Notes under the pieces: generated by a model
The model's database searches: none
What the model was told of the DNA's origin: nothing
What the model saw: the letters and a program-made list of their open reading frames with translations, nothing else
Origin: Lysobacterales bacterium
GTDB taxonomy: Bacteria > Pseudomonadota > Gammaproteobacteria > Xanthomonadales > Rhodanobacteraceae
Length of the DNA: 64,000 bases
Direction: 5' to 3'
Assembly (NCBI GenBank): GCA_002632325.1
Contig: NSJK01000002.1
Coordinates: forward strand, 62,001-126,000
Program-made: the position numbers and the translations under genes
Part shown: positions 47,520-56,974 of the stretch, in pieces
How positions within the stretch are numbered: position 1 is the first letter of the stretch
Layout of the letters: every line of letters begins with the position of its first letter

Positions 47520-48056
47520 ATGCTGCAACGCGCCCACCTGTGGATCGTGCTTGCCGCGCTCGCGGCGGCGGGTGCGGGCATGCTTGCCGGACATTGGTTC
47601 AAGCCACAACGCGGCGGCGCGGCCTACACCGAGGTCGGTCGCCAGCGCGTGGACTTCGCCCGCCCTGATCTTGCCGGTTCGTTGCGCCACATCAGCGAAT
47701 GGGACGGCAAGCTCGTCGTGCTCAACTTCTGGGCCAGTTGGTGCGCGCCCTGTCGCAGCGAGATGCCCCTGCTGAGCACGCTCGCCGAGCGTGAGTCCGC
47801 TCGCGGCCTGGTCGTCATCGGCGTCGCGGTCGATGAAGTGGAGGCCACGCGCGGCTTCCTTGTCGACCATCCCGTCAAGTATCCGATCCTCGTCGATCCG
47901 CCGGCACGGGCGCGCGATCTGTCGTCAACTTACGGCAACGTGCGCCGAGTGCTGCCGTACACCGTGCTGATCGGGCGCGATGGACGCATCCTTGCCCAGC
48001 AATTCGGCGAATTCGACGCGAATGAGCTGGATGCGTGGATAAAGCCCTATTTGTAG
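47520..48056 (+). CDS. TlpA-like membrane-anchored thioredoxin
   Basis: A 178-residue thioredoxin-fold protein with an N-terminal membrane anchor (~residues 7-24) placing it in the periplasm. The active site [17 protein letters not shown] is the TlpA/ResA type, and the cis-Pro region is [14 protein letters not shown]. Such proteins reduce specific substrates such as apocytochromes or copper chaperones, taking electrons from DsbD. The start is eight bases after dsbD, so the two are coupled. Confidence 0.92.
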   Translation: MLQRAHLWIVLAALAAAGAGMLAGHWFKPQRGGAAYTEVGRQRVDFARPDLAGSLRHISEWDGKLVVLNFWASWCAPCRSEMPLLSTLAERESARGLVVIGVAVDEVEATRGFLVDHPVKYPILVDPPARARDLSSTYGNVRRVLPYTVLIGRDGRILAQQFGEFDANELDAWIKPYL

Positions 48057-48152
48057 CCAATCTCGGCAAAATCCGCGCGAACATCGCCGAACTGGACAGA
48101 TCAGACCCACTCGGCCAAACTGGCGCCCCTGTTTTGCGACCCGGATCGCCCG

Positions 48153-48599
48153 GTGGCAAGGATCCTCGTACTCCACGGCCCCAATCTCAACCTGCTCGGC
48201 AGCCGCGAGCCGGAGATCTACGGCAACACGACCCTGGCCGAGATCGACACCGACCTCGCCGCACGCGCGAGCGCGGCCGGCCATTCCTTGACGAGCTTCC
48301 AGTCCAATGCCGAGCACGCCCTGATCGAGCGCGTGCAGGCGGCGCGCGCCGACGGCACGGCCTTCATCCTCATCAATCCGGCCGCCTTCACCCACACCAG
48401 TATCGCCCTGCGCGATGCGCTGGCCGCGGTCGGCGTGCCCTTCATCGAAGTCCACCTCAGCAACATCCACGCGCGCGAGTCGTTTCGGCGCCATTCCCAC
48501 CTGTCCGATCTCGCCGTCGGCGTGATCTGCGGCCTCGGCCCGATCGGCTACGGGCTCGCGCTGGCCGCGGCCATCGCCCGCATCGAACGCACCACCTGA
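48153..48599 (+). CDS. aroQ: Type II 3-dehydroquinate dehydratase
   Basis: AroQ (148 aa) catalyses the third step of the shikimate pathway by trans-dehydration; it is a dodecamer. The sequence has [17 protein letters not shown] with the active-site Asn and lid Arg/Tyr, [16 protein letters not shown], and [19 protein letters not shown] with the catalytic His. The start is GTG (GTG GCA AGG ATC), where the family begins. First gene of the aroQ-accB-accC-prmA operon found in many gammaproteobacteria. Confidence 0.96.
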   Translation: MARILVLHGPNLNLLGSREPEIYGNTTLAEIDTDLAARASAAGHSLTSFQSNAEHALIERVQAARADGTAFILINPAAFTHTSIALRDALAAVGVPFIEVHLSNIHARESFRRHSHLSDLAVGVICGLGPIGYGLALAAAIARIERTT

Positions 48600-48646
48600 A
48601 TCAGTGCGCCCGCCCGCAGCGGCCGGCGCCTCACCGAGAGAAGCCC

Positions 48647-49114
48647 ATGGATCTGCGCAAGATCAAGAAACTCATCGACCTGCTCGAGGAATCCAACCTC
48701 GCCGAACTGGAAATCAAGGAAGGCGAGGAAATCGTGCGCCTGTCGCGCATGCCCAAGGGCATGGTGATGTCGGCGCCCGCGATGGCCGCCCAGCCGATGC
48801 GCGTCGAGGCGCCCGCTGCCGCAGCGAGCGCGGCGGCACCCGCAGCGCCCGCGGCCGCCACCGGCAAGTCGATGCCCGACGGGCACGTCGTCAAGTCGCC
48901 GATGGTCGGCACCTTCTATGCCTCGGCCAATCCCGAAGCGCCCGCCTTCGTCAAGGTCGGCCAGAGCGTCAAGGCCGGCGACACGCTCGGCATCATCGAA
49001 GCGATGAAGATGTTCAACCAGATCGAAGCCGATGTCGCCGGCACCGTGCTCGCGGTGCTCGTCGACAACGGCCAGCCGGTGGAATTCGATGAACCGCTGT
49101 TCGTGATTGGTTGA
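48647..49114 (+). CDS. accB: Biotin carboxyl carrier protein of acetyl-CoA carboxylase
   Basis: BCCP (155 aa) carries biotin between the two half-reactions of acetyl-CoA carboxylase, the first step of fatty-acid synthesis. The N-terminal [27 protein letters not shown] helix domain is followed by an Ala/Pro-rich flexible linker (~50-75) and the biotinyl domain. Lys121 in EAMKM is the biotinylation site. Full length. accC follows after 13 bp. Confidence 0.97.
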   Translation: MDLRKIKKLIDLLEESNLAELEIKEGEEIVRLSRMPKGMVMSAPAMAAQPMRVEAPAAAASAAAPAAPAAATGKSMPDGHVVKSPMVGTFYASANPEAPAFVKVGQSVKAGDTLGIIEAMKMFNQIEADVAGTVLAVLVDNGQPVEFDEPLFVIG

Positions 49115-49127
49115 AGCGACGAATCCC

Positions 49128-50495
49128 ATGCTCGAAAAAATCGTCATCGCCAATCGCGGCGAAATCGCGCTCCGCGTCCTGCGTGCCTGCCATACGCTCG
49201 GCATCCGCACCGTGGCCGTGCATTCGACGGCCGATCGCAACCTCAAGCATGTCGGCATGGCCGACGAGGCGATCTGCATCGGCCCGGCACCGTCGACCGA
49301 CAGCTACCTCAACATCCCGCGCATCATCGCCGCCGCCGAAGTCACCGACGCGCAGGCGATCCATCCCGGTTACGGCTTCCTTTCGGAGAACGCCGACTTC
49401 GCCGAGCGCGTGGAGAAATCGGGTTTCATCTTCATCGGCCCGACCGCGCCGGTGATTCGCTTGATGGGCGACAAGGTCGAGGCGATCCGCGCGATGCGCG
49501 CCGCAGGCGTGCCCTGCGTGCCCGGTTCGGGCGGCCCGCTCGGCGATGACGTGGTGGCCAACACCAAGATCGCGCGCGAAATCGGCTACCCGGTGATCAT
49601 CAAGGCAGCCGGCGGTGGTGGCGGCCGCGGCATGCGTGTGGTGCACACCGAAGGCCATCTGTCGAGCGCGATCCAGATGACCAAGTCCGAAGCCAAGGCC
49701 GCGTTCGGCAATGGCGAGGTGTACATGGAGAAGTACCTCGAGAATCCGCGCCACATCGAAATCCAGGTACTTGCCGACGGTCAGGGCAATGCAATCCACC
49801 TCGGCGAACGCGACTGCTCGATGCAGCGCCGTCACCAGAAAGTCGTCGAGGAAGCCCCCGCGCCGGGCATCACGCCCGAGCAGCGCGCACAGATCGGCGA
49901 GGTCTGCGTCGAGGCCTGCAAGCGCATCGGCTATCGCGGCGCCGGCACCTTCGAGTTCCTCTACGAGAATGGCCGTTTCTATTTCATCGAAATGAACACG
50001 CGCATCCAGGTCGAGCATCCGGTGACCGAACTGGTGACCGGCGTTGATCTCGTGCGCGAGCAGCTCCTGGTCGCGGGAGGCGAGAAGCTTTCGATCCGCC
50101 AGAGTGATGTCGTGCTCAACGGCCACGCGATCGAGTGCCGCGTCAACGCCGAGGATCCCGACACCTTCCTGCCCAGTCCGGGCACGGTCAAGCGGTTCGA
50201 ATCACCGGGCGGACCGGGCGTGCGCGTGGACACGCACATCTACGACGGCTATCGCATTCCGCCCAATTACGACTCGATGATCGGCAAGCTCATCGTGCAC
50301 GGCCGCGATCGCGCCACCGCGATCGCGCGCATGCGCATCGCGCTGTCGGAAATGGTGATCGAAGGCGTCAAGTCGAACATCCCGCTGCAGCAGCGCATCA
50401 TGGCCGACGGCGGCTTCCAGAGTGGCGGTCAGAACATCCATTACCTCGAGAAGCGCATGGCCGAGATGCGCGAGAAGGCGATCGGGCTGGGTTGA
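49128..50495 (+). CDS. accC: Biotin carboxylase subunit of acetyl-CoA carboxylase
   Basis: AccC (455 aa) is the ATP-grasp enzyme that carboxylates biotin on AccB. It is canonical throughout: [35 protein letters not shown], the glycine-rich [30 protein letters not shown], the catalytic [14 protein letters not shown], and the C-terminal [10 protein letters not shown] and [10 protein letters not shown] start at [11 protein letters not shown] as in all family members, not seven codons earlier. Translationally close to accB. Confidence 0.98.
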   Translation: MLEKIVIANRGEIALRVLRACHTLGIRTVAVHSTADRNLKHVGMADEAICIGPAPSTDSYLNIPRIIAAAEVTDAQAIHPGYGFLSENADFAERVEKSGFIFIGPTAPVIRLMGDKVEAIRAMRAAGVPCVPGSGGPLGDDVVANTKIAREIGYPVIIKAAGGGGGRGMRVVHTEGHLSSAIQMTKSEAKAAFGNGEVYMEKYLENPRHIEIQVLADGQGNAIHLGERDCSMQRRHQKVVEEAPAPGITPEQRAQIGEVCVEACKRIGYRGAGTFEFLYENGRFYFIEMNTRIQVEHPVTELVTGVDLVREQLLVAGGEKLSIRQSDVVLNGHAIECRVNAEDPDTFLPSPGTVKRFESPGGPGVRVDTHIYDGYRIPPNYDSMIGKLIVHGRDRATAIARMRIALSEMVIEGVKSNIPLQQRIMADGGFQSGGQNIHYLEKRMAEMREKAIGLG

Positions 50496-50522
50496 TTCCG
50501 GCCCGCCATCGATCAACACACG

Positions 50523-51422
50523 ATGTGGCTTGAACTCTCCCTCACTCTCCGCGCCAGCGATCAGGAGCGCACCGAACTTGCGCTCGAGGATGCCGGCGCG
50601 CTCGCGGTGACCTTGCTCGATGCCGATGCCGACACGCCCAACGAGCGCGCAATCCTCGAGCCCGGCGTGGGCGAGACGCCGCTGTGGGGCGAGATCGCGC
50701 TGTCGGCGCTGTTCGATGCCGACACCGACCGCGCGGGCCTGCTGCAGGTTCTGCTCGATCTGCTGCCCGAGCTCGAACCCGCGCAGCTGCGCTTCCGCGA
50801 GATCGCCGATCAGGACTGGACGCGGGTGTGGATGGAGGACTTCAAGCCGATGCGCTTCGGTCGGCGGCTGTGGATCTATCCGTGGAACATCGAGCCGCCC
50901 ACCGATGAACCCGATGCAGTGATCGTGCGTCTCGACCCGGGGTTGGCCTTCGGCACCGGCACGCATCCGACCACGGCGCTGTGTCTGGAATGGCTCGACG
51001 GTCTCGAACTCGCCGGCAAGCAGCTCATCGATTTCGGCTGCGGTTCGGGCGTGCTCGCGCTCGCCGCACTCAAGCTCGGCGCGGCGCAGGTGATCGGCAT
51101 CGACAACGATCCGCAGGCGCTGCAGGCGAGTCACGACAACGCCGAACGCAATGCGGTGGCCGATCGTCTCGATCTGTGCGCGCCGGAAGATTTCACCGAC
51201 GCACCCGCCGATGTGTTCGTCGCCAACATCCTCGCCGGCCCGCTGGCACAGCTTGCGCCCCGATTCGCACGCTGCTGCAAACCCGGTGCGCCGTTCGCGA
51301 TCTCGGGCATCCTGCGGGGCCAGCACGAAGAACTGCTGACGATCTACGCGCAGTGGTTCGAGCAACTGCAGGTGAGCCAGCGCGAGGATTGGCTGCGCAT
51401 CGATGGTCGGCGGCGCGTCTGA
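50523..51422 (+). CDS. prmA: Ribosomal protein L11 methyltransferase
   Basis: PrmA (299 aa) trimethylates ribosomal protein L11. The N-terminal L11-recognition domain (WLELSLTLRASDQERTELALEDAGALAVTL) precedes the SAM-binding catalytic part with DPGLAFGTGTHPTTALCLEWL, IDFGCGSGVLALAALKLGA, IDNDPQAL and ANILAGPLAQLAP, all conserved. It lies 27 bp behind accC in the common accC-prmA order. Confidence 0.97.
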   Translation: MWLELSLTLRASDQERTELALEDAGALAVTLLDADADTPNERAILEPGVGETPLWGEIALSALFDADTDRAGLLQVLLDLLPELEPAQLRFREIADQDWTRVWMEDFKPMRFGRRLWIYPWNIEPPTDEPDAVIVRLDPGLAFGTGTHPTTALCLEWLDGLELAGKQLIDFGCGSGVLALAALKLGAAQVIGIDNDPQALQASHDNAERNAVADRLDLCAPEDFTDAPADVFVANILAGPLAQLAPRFARCCKPGAPFAISGILRGQHEELLTIYAQWFEQLQVSQREDWLRIDGRRRV

Positions 51423-51498
51423 ATTCGCATCGGCGCGTTGCCGCCTTCGAGCGCAACGGTGACTAGAATGTCGTTCGGTTCCTGCCCATGAGGTCCAT

Positions 51499-52281
51499 GT
51501 GAGCCTGCACAGTTGGCTCGGCCACAAACTCGCCAGCTTTCTGGCCAAGCCGCGCGATCGCCTGTCGATCACCACCAGCCGGCCGGGCCTGCTCGCCGCG
51601 ACCTTGCGCAAGGGCGATGTCTTGCTGGTCGAGGGCACCAGCCGTTTTGCCGGCGCGATCCGCTACATCACGCAGTCGACCTGGTCGCATTCGGCGCTGT
51701 GCGTGGGCGATGCGCTCGCCGATCGTTTCGGCAGCGAGACGATGCTGGTCGAGGCCGATGTCAACGACGGCGTGCGCGCCGTGCCGGTGAGCCGTTACGC
51801 GCACGTGCACACGCGCATCTGCCGTCCGGTCGGCCTGCACGAAGAAGAAATCGAAGGCGTCATCGGCTACGCGATCGCGCGACTGGGACAGCGCTACGAC
51901 CTGCGCAACATCTTCGATCTGGCACGCTACCTGATCACCGAGCCGCCGGTTCCCGAGCGGTATCGGCGTCGTCTGCTCGCGCTGGGCGGCGGTGACCCCA
52001 CGCGCGCGATCTGCTCCTCGCTGATAGCCGCGGCATTCGAATCGGTTCGCTATCCGATCCTGCCCGACATCGAAGTCAATTGGGAGGAATCCGCGATGGG
52101 CCAGCGTTACGCGCGGCAGATCCTCCACATCCGCGATTCACGCTTGTTCGCGCCGCGCGATTTCGACGTCTCGCCGTATTTCCGCATCATCAAGCCGACC
52201 CTCGAACACGGCTTCGATCCGCATCTGCTGACCTGGGCCGTGCCGCTGCCGCCCATCACTCGCGATGTCGAGCGGGACTGA
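51499..52281 (+). CDS. YiiX-like permuted NlpC/P60 cysteine hydrolase
   Basis: A 260-residue protein of the YiiX/YebB-like permuted papain-fold family. The order of catalytic residues is His first (TWSHSALCVGD) and Cys later (TRAICSSLIAAAFES), the circular-permutation hallmark. RKGDVLLVEGTSRF starts the domain. No signal peptide is visible, so it is cytoplasmic or membrane associated. Members are thought to hydrolyse amides or thioesters of lipids or peptides; the substrate is unknown. The start is GTG, preceded by ATGAGGTCCAT. It lies between prmA and the DUF3426 gene. Confidence 0.82.
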   Translation: MSLHSWLGHKLASFLAKPRDRLSITTSRPGLLAATLRKGDVLLVEGTSRFAGAIRYITQSTWSHSALCVGDALADRFGSETMLVEADVNDGVRAVPVSRYAHVHTRICRPVGLHEEEIEGVIGYAIARLGQRYDLRNIFDLARYLITEPPVPERYRRRLLALGGGDPTRAICSSLIAAAFESVRYPILPDIEVNWEESAMGQRYARQILHIRDSRLFAPRDFDVSPYFRIIKPTLEHGFDPHLLTWAVPLPPITRDVERD

Positions 52282-52343
52282 ATTCGCCGCGCGTGCCGCA
52301 ACGCGCAGTACACTGCCTTCCCCGACCCGCGCATCCCTGAGCC

Positions 52344-53129
52344 ATGTACACGCAATGCCCGCATTGCCTGACGATCTATCGCCTTGATGGCGAGACGATT
52401 GCCGCCGCACGTGGCAGCGTGCGCTGCAGCGACTGCGCGGTCGTGTTCGATGCGCTCGCCACGCTTGCCGCACAACTGCCGCCCGAGCCGATCGAGCGCC
52501 TGCCCGCGCATCTGGCGCGCAGCGAGCCACCGCAGCTGGGCGCGCCGGTGTTGCGCCCCAATCCCGCGCAGATCGCCCTGTTTGCCGAACCGGCGACACG
52601 CAAGCGCGGGCATCGACGCGTGGGCTTGCCCACGTTCGCCCGCGGTCAGCGTCCACGCAGCACGCGCGATCGCGGCTGGCTGCTCGCCTGCACCGGCCTG
52701 CTGCTGTTGCTCGGCGTGCAGATCGCCTGGTCGGAACGGGCGCGCTGGATCGACGATCCGCGCGTGCGCAACGTTCTCGAACCGCTGTGCGCGCAGTTGC
52801 ACTGCAGCCTGCCGCTGCGCCACGAGGTGGCCACGCTCGAACTGCTCTCGCGCGACATCCATCCGCACCCTTCGGTGCCCGATGCGTTGGTGATCTCGGC
52901 AACCCTGCGCAACGATGCGCCGTTCGCCCAGGCCTGGCCGACAGTCGAGGTCTCGCTGTCGAATCTGGACGACAAGAAGGTGGCGATGCGGCGCTTCCAG
53001 CCGCATGACTATCTCGCTGACGGCCGCAGCATCAGCAGCGGGATCGCCGCAGGAGCCAGCGCCGCTCTCGTCTTCGAAGTCGTCGATCCGGGCAACGACG
53101 CGGTCGCCTTCGAGTTCAGCTTCAAGTAG
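52344..53129 (+). CDS. Zinc-ribbon / DUF3426 membrane protein
   Basis: A 261-aa protein with an N-terminal MJ0042-type zinc ribbon (YTQCPHCLTIYRLDGETIAAARGSVRCSDCAVVFDAL; C-x2-C ... C-x2-C). A variable linker and one transmembrane helix (~113-130, WLLACTGLLLLLGVQIAW) follow, then a periplasmic DUF3426 domain (RNVLEPLCAQLHCSLPLRHEV through VSLSNLDDKKVAMRRFQPHDYL). The family's function is unknown. The position between prmA and fis is conserved in related genomes. Confidence 0.9.
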   Translation: MYTQCPHCLTIYRLDGETIAAARGSVRCSDCAVVFDALATLAAQLPPEPIERLPAHLARSEPPQLGAPVLRPNPAQIALFAEPATRKRGHRRVGLPTFARGQRPRSTRDRGWLLACTGLLLLLGVQIAWSERARWIDDPRVRNVLEPLCAQLHCSLPLRHEVATLELLSRDIHPHPSVPDALVISATLRNDAPFAQAWPTVEVSLSNLDDKKVAMRRFQPHDYLADGRSISSGIAAGASAALVFEVVDPGNDAVAFEFSFK

Positions 53130-53246
53130 GGCGAGTCGCAACAGGCGCTTGCGCGCGATCCCGCAGATGTGCATGAGCACACGCGCGCAAGTGGTTACGC
53201 CTGCAGGCATTCATCGTGAAATCTGCAAACAAGCGCAAACGGGGAC

Positions 53247-53275
53247 TTACCAAGCCCATGCGTGCTCGTTACTAT
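53247..53275 (+). promoter_or_regulatory. Candidate fis promoter
   Basis: TTACCA, 17 bp, TACTAT: each hexamer matches the sigma-70 consensus at four positions with optimal spacing, 24 bp before the annotated fis start. A start near 53282 would leave a short leader. Confidence 0.4.
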
Positions 53276-53298
53276 GAACGTTCGGCACGCCGCGATGC

Positions 53299-53631
53299 AT
53301 GCCGGCTCGCTACAGGGAAGCGTGCTTCGACCATCTCGGACCTGATCTCGTGACTGCTGCCACTTCGCTGCGCGCCGACGCGCTGCACGAACCGACCTTG
53401 CAACCGGCCTTGCGCGAGTGTGTCGCGCGAGCGGTTCGCCGCTACCTTGCCGACGTGGAATCCGAGCCCGGCGAAGGCCTGCACGCTTTGGTGCTGCAGG
53501 AAGTCGAACTGCCCCTGCTGCGCGAAGTGCTCGGCTGGTACGAAGGCAATCAAAGCCGCGCGGCCGTGGCGCTGGGAATCAGTCGCGCGACCTTGCGCAA
53601 GAAACTGCAGATCTACGGCCTCGACGGCTGA
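53299..53631 (+). CDS. fis: Fis-family nucleoid/DNA-binding protein
   Basis: A 110-residue Fis-like protein (about 95 if it starts at the GTG at 53350). The C-terminal helix-turn-helix NQSRAAVALGISRATLRKKLQIYGL is the conserved Fis DNA-binding region, preceded by the dimerisation helices LPLLREVLGWYEG. Fis bends DNA and controls rRNA and many growth-phase genes. The N-terminal start is uncertain, because the first 17 residues are unlike Fis and the GTG gives a more typical length. Confidence 0.88.
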   Translation: MPARYREACFDHLGPDLVTAATSLRADALHEPTLQPALRECVARAVRRYLADVESEPGEGLHALVLQEVELPLLREVLGWYEGNQSRAAVALGISRATLRKKLQIYGLDG

Positions 53632-53697
53632 GGCTGCCCCGCGTTCAGGCGCCTTGCGCCACTCGGCGGGACAGGTGGCGGAGCGGTAAAACGCCCC

Positions 53698-53703
53698 TAT
53701 AAT
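53698..53703 (+). promoter_or_regulatory. Perfect -10 element of the purH promoter
   Basis: TATAAT lies 27 bp upstream of the purH ATG. The -35 region (GTGGCG at the ideal 17-bp spacing) is poor, so an activator or extended contacts may be needed. Confidence 0.55.
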
Positions 53704-53729
53704 CGCTGGTTTCCCGTGTTGAACGTGCC

Positions 53730-55307
53730 ATGGCCAGCCATCATCCGGTGCCGGTTCGCCGCGCCCTGCTGAGCGTCTCCGACAAGACCGGTATCGTCGA
53801 TCTCGCGCGCGGGCTCGATGCGCTGGGTGTCATGCTGATTTCCACCGGCGGCACCGCGCGCGCGCTGCGCGAAGCGGGTCTGGCTGTCACCGATGTCAGT
53901 CAGGTCACCGGCTTTCCCGAAATCATGGATGGCCGCGTCAAGACCCTGCACCCTTCCGTGCATGGCGCACTGCTGGGTCGGCGCGGCGTCGACGATGCGA
54001 TCATGGCCGAATTCGGCATCGCGCCGATCGATCTGCTGGTGGTCAATCTGTACCCGTTCGAGCGTGTCGCCAATCAACACGACAGCACGCTCGATGAGAC
54101 CATCGAGAACATCGACATCGGTGGCCCGGCGATGCTGCGCGCGGCCGCGAAGAACCATGAACGCGTGGCGGTGGCCGTCGATCCGGTCGACTACGCCGAA
54201 CTGCTGGATGCGCTGTCCAAGGGCGGCACTTCGCTGGCGCTGCGGCGCCGGCTTGCGGCCAGCGCCTTTGCCCACACCGCGCGCTATGACGGCCTGATCG
54301 CCAACTGGCTGGGCACGCGCATCGATGGCGATGCGCCGACGCCGTTCCCCGAAGCACTGCGGCTTTCCTTCGAGCGTCGGCAGACCTTGCGCTACGGCGA
54401 AAATCCGCATCAGGAAGCCGCGCTCTACGTCGAGCGTCATCCGCCCGCAGGCACCGTCGCCCACGCGCGCATCCTCGCCGGCAAGGAGCTGTCCTACAAC
54501 AACATCGCCGATGCCGATGCCGCGCTCGAATGCGTGAAGGCCTTCCGCAAGACGCCCAGCTGCGTGATCGTCAAACACGCCAATCCCTGCGGCGTGGCGC
54601 TCGGAGCCAACCTCGGCGAAGCCTACGAGCGCGCCTGGGCCTGCGATCCGGTATCGGCGTTCGGCGGCATCATCGCCTTCAACCATCGGCTCGATGCCGA
54701 GGTCGCGCGCATGATCATCGGGCGCCAGTTCGTCGAGGTGGTGGTCGCGCCTGCGGTCGATGCCGAAGCGATCGAGGTGCTGGCAAGCAAGCCCAATGTG
54801 CGCGTGCTCGCCACCGGCGCATGGGACGAAACGGCGGCGCCGGCGCTGGACTACAAGCGCATCGCCGGCGGCCTGCTGGTGCAGGACAGCGATCGCGATA
54901 CCCTGCTGCTGTCCGACCTCAAGGTCGTTTCGCGCCGCGTGCCCGACGCGAGCGAACTGCATGACCTGCTGTTCGCCTGGCACGTGGCGATGTTCGTCAA
55001 GTCGAACGCGATCGTCTATGCGCGCGGCAGCCGCACCATCGGCATCGGCGCAGGCCAGATGAGCCGCGTGGTCAGCGCGCGCATCGCGGCGATGAAAGCG
55101 ATCGATGCCAAGCTCGACGTCAAGGGCAGCGTGATGGCTTCGGATGCGTTCTTCCCGTTCCGCGACGGCATCGATGCCGCCGCGCAAACCGGCATTCGCG
55201 CGGTGATCCAGCCGGGTGGCTCGATGCGTGACAAGGAAGTGATCGCCGCCGCGGACGAACACGACATGGCGATGGTATTCACCGGCATCCGCCATTTCCG
55301 GCATTGA
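53730..55307 (+). CDS. purH: Bifunctional AICAR formyltransferase/IMP cyclohydrolase
   Basis: PurH (525 aa) performs the last two steps of IMP synthesis. The N-terminal cyclohydrolase (MGS fold) has [30 protein letters not shown] and [15 protein letters not shown]. The formyltransferase domain has [42 protein letters not shown] and the C-terminal [16 protein letters not shown]. Full length. purD follows but is separated by a 343-bp tandem-repeat region. Confidence 0.98.
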   Translation: MASHHPVPVRRALLSVSDKTGIVDLARGLDALGVMLISTGGTARALREAGLAVTDVSQVTGFPEIMDGRVKTLHPSVHGALLGRRGVDDAIMAEFGIAPIDLLVVNLYPFERVANQHDSTLDETIENIDIGGPAMLRAAAKNHERVAVAVDPVDYAELLDALSKGGTSLALRRRLAASAFAHTARYDGLIANWLGTRIDGDAPTPFPEALRLSFERRQTLRYGENPHQEAALYVERHPPAGTVAHARILAGKELSYNNIADADAALECVKAFRKTPSCVIVKHANPCGVALGANLGEAYERAWACDPVSAFGGIIAFNHRLDAEVARMIIGRQFVEVVVAPAVDAEAIEVLASKPNVRVLATGAWDETAAPALDYKRIAGGLLVQDSDRDTLLLSDLKVVSRRVPDASELHDLLFAWHVAMFVKSNAIVYARGSRTIGIGAGQMSRVVSARIAAMKAIDAKLDVKGSVMASDAFFPFRDGIDAAAQTGIRAVIQPGGSMRDKEVIAAADEHDMAMVFTGIRHFRH

Positions 55308-55308
55308 C

Positions 55309-55617
55309 GCCGCTGCGCGGCATCAATCCCGAAGTTTGCATGGCGAACTTCGGGCCCCGGCCTTGCCTTCCCACACCCCCATTCGCGCCTGTGGCGCGAA
55401 TCGCCCCCTGACTCAGGGGGCGTTGCCTGACATCCACGCCGCTGCGAGGCATCAATCCCGGAGTTTGCGTGGCGAACTTCGGGCCCCGGCCTTGCCTTCC
55501 CACACCCCCATTCGCGCCTGCGGCGCGAATCGCCCCCTGACTCAGGGGGCGTTGCCTGGCATCCACGCCGCTGCGCGGCATCAATCCCGGAGTTTGCGTG
55601 GCAAACTTCGGGCCCCG
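55309..55617. repeat. 129-bp hairpin-rich tandem repeat, about 2.4 copies
   Basis: Units begin at 55309, 55438 and 55567 (the last truncated at 55617), each starting GCCGCTGCG. Copies differ by only a few substitutions. Each full unit holds three inverted repeats, in copy 1: CCCGAAGTT / AACTTCGGG (55328-55354), TTCGCGCC / GGCGCGAA (55382-55400) and CGCCCCCTGA / TCAGGGGGCG with one central base (55402-55422). Substitutions between copies keep the first stem paired (A to G giving a G-U pair). It is intergenic between purH and purD; because 129 is divisible by three, both strands stay open by chance. Role unknown: attenuation, mRNA processing or a dispersed repeat family. Confidence 0.92.
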
Positions 55618-55650
55618 ACCCCTTTGCCCCCGAGCCAGATCCCTCACCCC

Positions 55651-56934
55651 ATGAAAATCCTCGTCATCGGTTCCGGCGCGCGTGAGCACGCCATCGCCTG
55701 GAAACTCGCGCAGTCCCCGCGCGTGCGTGAAATCATCGTCGCGCCGGGCAATGCCGGCACCGCGCGCGAGCCACGCGTGCGCAATGCGCCGGTCGCGGTG
55801 ACCGACGTCGATGGCCTGCTCGCGCTGGCGCACAATGAAGGGGTCACGCTCGCCGTGGTCGGACCCGAGGCGGCGCTCGCCGCGGGCGTGAGCGATCGCT
55901 TTCACGCCACCGGAATCCGCTGCTTCGGTGCCAGCCGCATCGCCGCGCAACTGGAAAGCTCGAAGGCTTTCGCCAAGGAATTCCTCGTCCGACGCAACAT
56001 TCCGACCGCGCGCCACGCGACCTTCGAGGATCTCGAGCTCGCGCTCGCCTACGTGCGCCGTCATGGCGCGCCGATCGTGATCAAGGCCGACGGCCTAGCC
56101 GCAGGCAAGGGTGTGGTGGTTGCGCTGACCCAGGCCGATGCCGAGCTCGCACTGCGCGACATGCTCGGTGCACACAGCTTCGGCGCGGCTTCGGCGCGCG
56201 TGGTAATCGAGGAATTTCTCGCCGGCGAAGAGGCGAGCTACATCGTCATGAGCGATGGTCGCAACGTATTGCCGCTGGCGACCAGTCAGGATCACAAGCG
56301 GCGCGACGAAGGCGACCTCGGTCCCAACACCGGCGGCATGGGCGCGTATTCGCCGGCACCGGTGATCACGCCCGCGGTCGAGACACGCATTCTCGAACAG
56401 ATCATCCGCCCGACCATCGCCGGCATGGCAGCCGAAGGCGTGCCCTTCATCGGCTTCCTCTACGCGGGCCTGATGATCGACGCCGACGGCGCGCCCAAGG
56501 TGATCGAGTTCAATGTGCGCCTCGGCGATCCCGAGGCGCAGCCGATCCTCATGCGCCTGAAGACCGACCTGCTCGATCTGATCGAAGATGCGCTCGATGG
56601 CCGCCTCGATCGCAGCGTGGCGAGCTGGGACGCGCGTCCGGCGATCGGCGTGGTGGTGGCTGCGGCCGGCTATCCGGGCAAGGTGCGCAGCGGCGACGTG
56701 ATCGACGGCCTCGCGGTCGAGCCCGATCCCGACGTCAAGGTGTTCCACGCGGCCACCGCGCTGGATGCGCAGGGCCGCATCGTCAGCGCCGGCGGGCGTG
56801 TGCTCACCGTCTGTGCGCGCGGTGCCGACATTGCCGCCGCGCGCGACAAGGCCTACGCGGCCACCGCCGAAATCGGCTTCACCGGCGCGTTCTGGCGCCG
56901 TGACATCGGCCATCGCGCGCTCGATCGACGCTGA
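55651..56934 (+). CDS. purD: Phosphoribosylamine-glycine ligase
   Basis: PurD (427 aa) is an ATP-grasp enzyme making GAR, the second step of purine synthesis. Seen: [57 protein letters not shown], the [24 protein letters not shown] block and [18 protein letters not shown]. Length and ends are normal. The region upstream is the tandem repeat, so it is transcribed either through that element or from an unseen promoter. It ends at a strong bidirectional hairpin. Confidence 0.98.
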   Translation: MKILVIGSGAREHAIAWKLAQSPRVREIIVAPGNAGTAREPRVRNAPVAVTDVDGLLALAHNEGVTLAVVGPEAALAAGVSDRFHATGIRCFGASRIAAQLESSKAFAKEFLVRRNIPTARHATFEDLELALAYVRRHGAPIVIKADGLAAGKGVVVALTQADAELALRDMLGAHSFGAASARVVIEEFLAGEEASYIVMSDGRNVLPLATSQDHKRRDEGDLGPNTGGMGAYSPAPVITPAVETRILEQIIRPTIAGMAAEGVPFIGFLYAGLMIDADGAPKVIEFNVRLGDPEAQPILMRLKTDLLDLIEDALDGRLDRSVASWDARPAIGVVVAAAGYPGKVRSGDVIDGLAVEPDPDVKVFHAATALDAQGRIVSAGGRVLTVCARGADIAAARDKAYAATAEIGFTGAFWRRDIGHRALDRR

Positions 56935-56935
56935 C

Positions 56936-56966
56936 CGCCGGAACGCCTTGCCCGGGCGTTCCGGCG
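56936..56966. terminator. Bidirectional terminator hairpin purD / TPR gene
   Basis: A perfect 12-bp stem (CGCCGGAACGCC / GGCGTTCCGGCG) with a 7-base loop between convergent genes, beginning two bases after the purD stop. It lacks a T-tract. Confidence 0.65.
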
Positions 56967-56974
56967 CGCACCGC

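Noticed and set aside
53671..53703. tRNA-like stretch (GGCGGAGCGGTAAAACGC) before purH
   Set aside because: It resembles a D-arm, but no anticodon stem, T-arm (GGTTCGA) or CCA end follows; the region is the purH promoter.
55309..55617. CRISPR array or repeat-encoded protein
   Set aside because: Units are contiguous, 129 bp, without unique spacers, and only 2.4 copies. Openness of both frames follows from the unit length being a multiple of three.
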